DNA from: Dipteris shenzhenensis
Taxonomy: Eukaryota > Polypodiophyta > Polypodiopsida > Gleicheniales
Length of the DNA stretch: 64,000 nt
Reading direction: 5' to 3' (one strand)
Assembly: GCA_047967505.1 (NCBI GenBank)
Contig: CM106539.1
Below the pieces are notes generated by a model. That model worked only from the letters and a program-made list of their open reading frames with translations, made no database searches and was not told the origin of the DNA. Positions 57,457 through 64,000 of this stretch are shown piece after piece. The position numbers and the translations under genes were made by a program. Position 1 is the stretch's first letter. Each line of letters opens with the position of its first letter.

Positions 57457-58255
57457 GTTGAACTATAAAAAAGGAAAAAAATCTATTACTGATGAGCTGA
57501 GAAGAAAGGGGAAGAGAAGAGAGGCTCACTGTCGGATCGCGTCTATAGACGTGTTTGAATAGCGTGTCTATAGACGCGTCTAATAGAGCATCTAACAGAG
57601 CGTTTAATAGTGTCTGCAAATAGGCTAAACACGCGTTTAGATGCTCCTGTAGACGCGCTTTTAGAGGTGCTCTGAGACGCTCTTATACACGTGCTCTGAC
57701 ATACGAGATTTCTAAAAAGTAGAAAAGGACATTGCACACGACACACAAACGTGACACTGATATCCAGATCATGTGCTTCTTGGATAGGAGAAAGTACAAA
57801 TCTAAAGAGAGCAAACTTCCAAACAAGATCAACTGCAAAAGGACTTACTTGGATAGAGGTATGGAAGGTTTTTCTTTTTCAAAGTTGCTTCTCCTCCTTG
57901 TTCTTCCTCCTCTCCTTTAAGCTTAGAAGTAAGTGTGGGTGCCTTCCTCTTAAGTGTAAGCTTGGAGGTAAGTATGGGAGCCTTCCTCTTAAGCGTCGAA
58001 ACTATGGATCTGCTAATGAGGAAGGAAGCAAGCCATGCCAAGTATAAGTAATGTGAAGAAAAGCAAAGCGAGTGTGCTAAAAGCAGGTTTAAAAGCCGTG
58101 TCTATAATCGCGTCTAATAGCACATCTATAGCCATGTCTAAATACACAGAGTAGACGTGCCTTTAGACACGATCTTAGACGCGCCTTTAGACGTGCCACA
58201 GAGTTTAAATTAAACATTTGAAGAAAGCAAATTTGGTGGGTTCTTTGTTTGTAGG
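57457..58255. promoter_or_regulatory. Central divergent promoter region of A3
   Basis: Terminal-type TAGACGCGTCTA repeats lie at about 57537-57700 and 58095-58200. Between them is the same conserved segment as in A1, including the duplicated TAAGCTTAGAAGTAAGTGTGGG phrase. Confidence 0.5.
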
Positions 58256-58307
58256 ATGTATTCATCTTCAACAAGTAGCTCCAGTGAGGACGAAACCCTC
58301 CGTATCC
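58256..58307 (+). pseudogene. Start of A3 transposase, cut by insertion of B3
   Basis: ATG at 58256 gives MYSSSTSSSSEDETLRI and the frame is cut at 58307, where the family B element begins. The rest of the A3 transposase must lie beyond the right edge, after B3. Confidence 0.85.
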
Positions 58308-58570
58308 CACTACAAGGCATAGGCCATTTTCCGACGGAAATACCGACGCTTTTTACATTAAATTTTTTTTTTTCACGGGTGCAAAGGTCGCTATAAAAGT
58401 CATTAAAATCGTCGGAAAAGGAGCGTCGCTATAAACCGTCGCTATATAGCGACGCTGTTAATCATCGCTATATAGCGACGATGACAAACGTCGCTATATA
58501 GCGACACTGTTAATCGTCGCTATATAGCAACACTGGTAAACGTCGCTATATAGCGACGATTAACAGAAGT
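58308..58570. mobile_element. CACTA family B copy B3, left terminus and subterminal palindromes
   Basis: Terminal repeat CACTACAAGGCATAGGCCAT, then about five copies of GTCGCTATATAGCGAC (58436-58560), alternating in phase with CGACGATTA. The 5' flank is the A3 coding exon. The element continues past 64000, so its right end and target duplication are not visible. Confidence 0.9.
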
Positions 58571-58581
58571 AAAAAAAAAGG

Positions 58582-58634
58582 GTTAGTGGGGCTAAACAGG
58601 GCTTCCTTTTAGCCCTGTTTAGCCCCACTAATCC
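58582..58634. other. Conserved hairpin in B3
   Basis: Same 22-base inverted repeat as in B2 at 48097, with loop TTCCTTTTA. Stem conservation with a changed loop argues for some constraint or recent common origin. Confidence 0.75.
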
Positions 58635-58830
58635 TTTTTTTTTTTGGTAATTACAAAAGAAAGTTTTTTATAACAAAATTTCCCTTGCTTGCAAGGTGAT
58701 ACAAAATTGTTCTTGCGAACGATGAGGAAGAAATGCATATACATATACAACTGTGTTTGTAACAAAATTACCTTGTGAAAGGGCGATACAAAATTGCTCA
58801 AATGAGTGGATATACAAAATGCTACTACCA

Positions 58831-60510
58831 CTACTCATCCGAATTCGAATCCGAATCGTTTTGTTGGCCTGTTCCTTGGTCCTCAACACCTGCGTCTTCT
58901 CCCTCGTCCCCGACAACTGCGTCTTCTCCCTCGTCCTCAGCACCTGCGTCCTATCCTTGCCCCTGTTGATCGCTCGTCTCCGATGATGGGACGCTTGAGC
59001 TTTGACCCTAAGAGTGAACCATATAAATCAAAAATTAGATTGGAACTTAAATTAAAAAGTGAGATTACAAGTAGGAGTAAACTTATACCGTGCGAGCAGC
59101 CACCTCAGCCCAATCGACTGTCACTCCCATTGCCTCTTGCTCAATGAACCACGGCTTTATTCCTATCCGAAATGCGCACCGCGTCTCTGCATCCGTAGGA
59201 AGACGACCCATCGCAGCTTGCTGTGGATCCAATTTATGAGAGTTAGAGTTAGCTAAAGTGCATGTAATATGTGAGTAAAATAAATAGAATAATACATTAA
59301 ATGGGAAGAAGTAGACTTACCACAGTTGCCTCGAATGCATACCGTCCGCCTGCACCAAAGTGCGAAGTACCTACGACGTCCAGTCATCTCTTCACAGCCC
59401 TCCTCTGACCCTCAAACATTTCAGGATGGTCCCTATGTTGCTTCTTGAAGTACTTCCAATCAGCTTTGTCTGCCCAGCTGGGTTTAGCCAACCCCTTTGT
59501 AATGGAAGTACGCAAGGTTGATCTGCGATGCTTTAGGACCAAACCCATGCGCTCCAGCATATAATTGTTATTAAACTCCACATTTGGCGGATTAGGGTAT
59601 CTTTGTTTTAACTCATCGATCACCGCCTACTTCTTTTGGGCATCTTGATACCACCAATCGATATTTATGCCCCTCTTGAAGTGATGACTCATCAACCTCC
59701 TCATGGCGGCCATCACTGCTTTGTCTTCTATTATCTCTCCGGTAGATGTGATTTGATAGGAGAGATCCCCTAATGAGTAAGGGGGACTGACGGTAGCAGA
59801 GTCTGAAGGAGTGGAAGCTGTGCGACCTTTTTGTCTTCTATTATCTCTCCGGTAGATGTGATTTGATAGGAGAGATCCCCTAATGAGTAAGGGGGACTGA
59901 CGGTAGCAGAGTCTGAAGGAGTGGAAGCTGTGCGACCGCTTTCGGATCGAGGAGTAGCAGTGGGAGTAGGAGAGGGAAAGGGACCTGACTGATACTGTGT
60001 CTCCGGACCAAGTGGAGACCTAAAGCAGCGTGAGTGTGCTGACTCGTCTACATCTCCTGAGTCAGCACAACATGAGCCACCCATCCTACTCTTCCTTCCC
60101 TTGCAGGAGGCATGCGCAGGTGATGATCCCGCGGTCAAAGGGGTGTGAGGGGATGGTTGGGCAGTACGTCCACCTGTCGGTGTAGGGAAAGGAATTGCGG
60201 AGGTCCTCTGAGAGAGCAGAGAGAAGAATCTCGCTGCCTCCTCATCACTCATCTGTGCAACAAACTCGTCGGGAGTCCCGACAAAGCCATACGCGGCTAG
60301 CAAAGGAGTTCCCTGAGCGGTAGTCACAGTGCTATGTGGAAGAGGGGTCGGACCAGGGGTAGTCACAGTGCTAGGACCGAGAGGAGTCGGACCAGGGGTA
60401 GTCCTCGGGGTAATCGCCTGAGAGGAATCAAAGTCCTCTGGAGCATATAGATCGTGAGCTCTCCTCCTGCGAGGCTGTCCGTACTCATCGAATGAGCGAC
60501 GTGATCCCAT
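58831..60510 (-). pseudogene. CACTA family B ORF1, copy B3
   Basis: Minus-strand gene. ATG at 60510 gives MGSRRSFDEYGQPRRRRAHD and LYAPEDFDSSQA. Two or three TTPGPTPL repeats follow, then DEFVAQMSDEEAARFFSLLS, a Ser/Pro/Thr-rich middle, LSYQITSTGEIIEDK, and a basic block (YMLERMGLVLKHRRSTLRT, DWKYFKKQHRDHPEMFEGQ). A donor lies near 59325. The next exon (about 59262-59090) holds LPTDAETRCAFRIGIKPW, and the last has an acidic tail ending NDSDSNSDE. Breaks: a 110-bp tandem duplication at 59720-59939 shifts the frame, with stops at 59627 (CAG to TAG) and 59384 (TGG to TGA). Role by analogy: accessory DNA-binding protein of CACTA elements. Confidence 0.7.
59720..59939. repeat. 110-bp tandem duplication inside B3 ORF1
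   Basis: TTGTCTTCTATTATCTCTCC starts at 59721 and again at 59831, with about 110 bases identical or nearly so. 110 is not a multiple of three, so the frame is broken. Confidence 0.9.
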
Positions 60511-60559
60511 GTCTAACATAGACACAAACACGAAAACAGAAAACAAAAAACAAACATGA

Positions 60560-63500
60560 GCATTCTCATAGGCATAGGCATAGGCAAGAAGAAAGAAGAG
60601 GGAAAGGAAAGAAGAGGGAAAGGAAAGAGGGAAAGAAGAGGGAAAGATAAGAGGAAAAGAAGATGTAAAGGAAAGAAAAGAATGAGAATGAGGAAATAGA
60701 GAATGGGAGAAGGGGGAAATAGAGAAGGGGAAAGAGATGAGGGAAAATAGAGAAGGAGAGAAGGGGGAAATGAGAGAAGGGGGAAATAGAGTGGGAAATA
60801 GAGAAGGAGCTTATGCAGAAATAGAGAATGAGCTTATGCTTCTCTCATTCTCTATTTCCGCATAAGCTCACACATAAGCATGAGCTTATGCGGAAACTTA
60901 AGCATAAGCTCATGCTCATGCATGAGCATAAGCATGAGCTTATGCTTAAGCATAGGCATCGGAAATAGAGAAGGAGCTTATGCATAAAATAGAGAATGAG
61001 TTTCTGCATGCTTATGCTCATGCGAAAAAAGAGAAGGAGCTTATGCAGAAAAAGAGAAGGAGAGAAGCTTATGCGGAAACTCATGGGTGAGCATGAGCTT
61101 ATGCTTATGCTCATGGGTGAGCATGAGCTTATGCTCATGTTTCCGCATATGCTCACGCAAAAGCTTATTTCATTCTCTATTTCCGCATAAGCTTCTCTCG
61201 TTCTCTATTTCCGCATAAGCTTCTCTCGTTCTCTATTTCCGCATAAGCTTCTTATGCGGAAAAAGAGAAGGAGCTTATGCGGAAATAGAGAAGGAGCTTA
61301 TGCATAAAAAGAGAAGCAGGAGCTTATGCGGAAAAAGAGAAGGAGCTTATGCATAAAAAGAGAGGAGCTTATGCAGAAACTTAAGCATAAGCTCATGCTC
61401 ATGCATGAGCATAAGCATGGCATAAAAAGAGAAAGAGGAGCTTATGCAAAAAAAGAGAAGGAGCTTATGCGGAAAAAGAGAATGAGAGAAGCATAAGCAT
61501 AACTCATTCTCTATTTCCGCATAAGCTTATGCAGAAACTTATGCATAAGCTCATGCTCATGCATGAGCATAAGCTCATTCTTATGCTCATGCGGAAAAAG
61601 AGAAGGAGCTTATGCTCATGCGGAAAAAGAGAAAGAGCTTATGCGGAAAAAGAGAATGAGAAAAGCATAAGCTTCTCTCATTCTCTATTTCCGCATAAGC
61701 TTATGCGGAAACTTAAGCATGAGCTCATACTCATGCATGAGCATAAGCATGAGCTTATGCTTATGCTTATGCTTATGCTTATGCTTATGCATGAGCATAA
61801 GCATAAGTATAAGCTCATGCTTATGCTCATGCGGAAAAAGAGAAGGAGCTTATGCTCATGCGGAAATAGAGAAGGAGCTTATGTGGAAAAAGAGAATGAG
61901 AGAAGCATAAGCTTCTCTCATTCTCTATTTCCGCATAAGCTCATGCGGAAACTTACGCATAAGCTCATGCTCATGCATGAGCATAAGCTCATGCTTATGC
62001 TCATGCGGAAAAATAGAAGGAGCTTATGCTCATGCGGAAAAAGAGAAAGAGCTTATGCGGAAAAAGAGAATGAGAGATGCATAAGCTTCTCTCATTCTCT
62101 ATTTCCGCATAAGCTTATGCAGAAACTTAAGCATAAGCTCATGCTCATGCATGAGCATAAGCATGAGCTTATGCTTATGCTCATGCGGAAAAAGAGAAGG
62201 AGCTTATGCTCATGCGGAAATAAAGAAGGAGTTTATGCGGAAAAAGAGAATGAGAGAAGCATAAGCTTCTCTCATTCTTTTTTTCCGCATAAGCTCATGC
62301 GGAAACTTACGCACAAGCTCATGCTCATGCATGAGCATAAGCATGAGCTTATGCTTATGCTTAAGCATAAGCATAAGTATAAGCATAAGCTCATGCTTAT
62401 GCTCATGTGGAAAAAGAGAAGGAGCTTATGCTCATGCGGAAATAGAGAAGGAGCTTATGCGGAAAAAGAGAAGGAGCTTATGCGAAAAAAGAGAATGAGA
62501 GAAGCATAAGCTTCTCTCATTCTCTATTTCCGCATAAGCTCATGCGAAAACTTACGCATAAGCTCATGCTCATGCATGAGCATAAGCATAAGCATAAGCT
62601 CATGCTTATGCTCATGCGGAAAAAGAGAAGGAGCTTATGCGGGAAAAGAGAAAGAGCTTATGTGGAAAAAGAGAATGAGAGAAGCATAAGCTTCTCTCAT
62701 TCTCTATTTCTGCATAAGCTTATGCGAAAACTTAAGCATAAGCTCATGCTCATGCATGAGCATAAGCTCATGCTTATGCTCATGCGGAAATAGAGAAGGA
62801 GCTTATGCTCATGCGAAAAAGAGAAAGAGCTTATGCGAAAAAAGAGAATGAGAGAAGCATAAGCTTCTCTCATTCTCTATTTCCGCATAAGCTTATGCGG
62901 AAACTTACGCATAAGCTCATGCTCATGCATGAGCATAAGCTCATGCTTATGCTCATGCGGAAATAGAGAATGAGCTTATGCTCATGCGGAAAAAGAGAAG
63001 GAGCTTATGCGGAAAAAGAGAAAGAGCTTATGCGGAAAAAGAGAATGAGAGAAGCATAAGCTTCTCTCATTCTCTATTTCCGCATAAGCTTATGCGGAAA
63101 CTTACACATAAGCTCATGCTCATGCATGAGCATAAGCATGAGCTTATGCTTATGCTTATGCTCATGCGAAAATTGAGAAGGAGCTTATGCTCATGCAAAA
63201 AAAGAGAAGGAGCTTATGCTCATGCGGAAATAGAGAAGGAGCTTATGCGGAAAAAGAGAATCAGAGAAGCATAAGCTTCTCTCATTCTCTATTTCTGCAT
63301 AAGCTCATGCGGAAACTTATGCATAAGCTCATGCTCATGCATGAGCATAAGCATGAGCTTATGCTTATGCTTATGCTTAAGCATAAGCATAAGCATAAGC
63401 TCATGCTTATGCTCATGCGGAAATAGAGAAGGAGCTTATGCAGAAAAATAGAAGAAGCTTATGCGGAAAAAGAGAATGAGAGAAGCATAAGCTTCTCTCA

Positions 63501-63895
63501 TTCTCTATTTCTGCATAAGCTTATGCAGAAACTTACGCATAAGCTCATGCTCATGCATGAGCATCAGCATGAGCTTATGCTTATGCTTATGCTTAAGCAT
63601 AAGCTCATGCTTATGCTCATGCGGAAATAGAGAAGGAGCTTATGCTCATGCGGAAAAAGAGCTTATGCGAATGAGAGAAGGGGGAAATAGAGAAGGGGGA
63701 ATGAGAGAAGCATAAGCATAAGAGAATAAGAGGGAAAGGAAATAGAGAATAAGAGGGAAAGGAAAGAGAGAAGGGAAAAGAGAGAGGGGGAAAGAGAGAA
63801 GGGGGAAAGAGAGAATAAGAGAAGAGGGAAAAAAGAGAAGGGGGAAAAATGAGAAAAAGAGAAGGGGGAAGACGGAAAGAGAGAGAGGGGAAGAG
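60560..63895. repeat. Large palindromic GCATAAGC array of B3
   Basis: About 3.3 kb. A purine-rich opening (60590-60800) leads into repeats made of GAGCTTATGC, GCGGAAAAAGAGAAGGAGC and CTCTCATTCTCTATTTCCGC. The phrase GCATAAGCTTCTCTCATTCT recurs at about 61664, 61904, 62079, 62259, 62503, 62684, 62857, 63054, 63269 and 63484, giving higher-order units of about 173-245 bases. Perfect palindromes GCTCATGCATGAGC and GCATAAGCTTATGC are frequent. The 326-codon plus-strand frame at 61529-62509 is a product of the repeat, not a credible gene. The array ends at the conserved block ATCACTGCAGCTAGCGCTTA. Confidence 0.9.
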
Positions 63896-64000
63896 AGGGT
63901 TCCTACGCCCATCACTGCAGCTAGCGCTTAAGGCGCTAGCTGCAAACCAATGCAAATAACAAAAATATTAAATGGAAAGAAGAGGAAGCACTTACCTGTA
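63896..64000. other. Conserved block after the B3 array
   Basis: Matches 50397-50505 of B2, including the inverted repeat CTAGCGCTTAAGGCGCTAG and GAAGCACTTACCT. The two changes in the stem (T to C and A to G relative to B2) are compensatory, so the palindrome is kept. The transposase gene of B3 would follow outside the window. Confidence 0.6.

Noticed and set aside
61529-62509. 326-codon open frame ([17 protein letters not shown] repeats)
   Set aside because: It lies wholly in the palindromic array. The frame is open because the repeat lacks stops in that frame. Related frames exist on the other strand and in B2, and composition is not protein-like.

Overview
The window is plant nuclear DNA dominated by transposable elements. 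The evidence for a land plant is: GT-AG introns, CACTA (En/Spm) transposase genes with tnp2, DUF4218 and DUF4216-type regions, LTR elements primed by initiator-Met tRNA (sites matching TGGTATCAGAGC), and one AP2/ERF transcription factor. The species cannot be fixed from sequence alone; a repeat-rich genome, perhaps a non-seed plant, is only a guess. No rRNA, tRNA or CRISPR was seen.

Layout. 1-264: end of a Ty1/copia element. 265-7500: CACTA family A copy A1. 7500-9300: microsatellites and a duplicated LINE-like segment. 9547-13254: a 380-bp tandem duplication leading into a non-transposon-like multi-exon gene with one membrane segment and a repeated Met-Met-Gln motif. 13691-14010: copia reverse transcriptase fragment. 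15310-21739: family A copy A2. 21740-25112: gene-poor, with two MITE-like elements. 25147-26874: broken gene of unknown family, split by a 247-bp Mutator-like MITE with a 9-bp target duplication. 27567-28214: FCP1/NIF-like phosphatase pseudogene. 28505-29570: family A and gypsy gag fragments. 29676-31560: copia LTR, primer site and gag. 33403-33777: small AP2/ERF gene. 34120-40385: mostly featureless, with copia LTR and leader pieces. 40386-44377: two pieces of CACTA family B. 44378-46172: copia tail, an unknown ORF and a family B ORF1 fragment. 46173-54720: a gag-only LTR element (TR-GAG type) carrying nested family B copy B2 (47890-53631). 55455-58307: family A copy A3, interrupted in its transposase first exon by family B copy B3 (58308 to beyond the window).

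The main result is the architecture of the two CACTA families. Each has a minus-strand accessory gene (ORF1, proline-rich start and acidic tail) and a plus-strand tnp2-type transposase gene, transcribed divergently from a central region. The same short palindromic repeat occurs at the outer ends and in the central region: TAGACGCGTCTA-like in family A, GTCGCTATATAGCGAC in family B. In family B the centre also holds a large array of other palindromes (GCTCATGCATGAGC, GCATAAGCTTATGC), about 1.6 kb in B2 and 3.3 kb in B3. This suggests that one element-encoded protein may bind both the ends and the shared promoter. All transposase copies are broken, largely by C-to-T type changes that turn CGA or TGG into TGA, as expected for long-methylated transposons.
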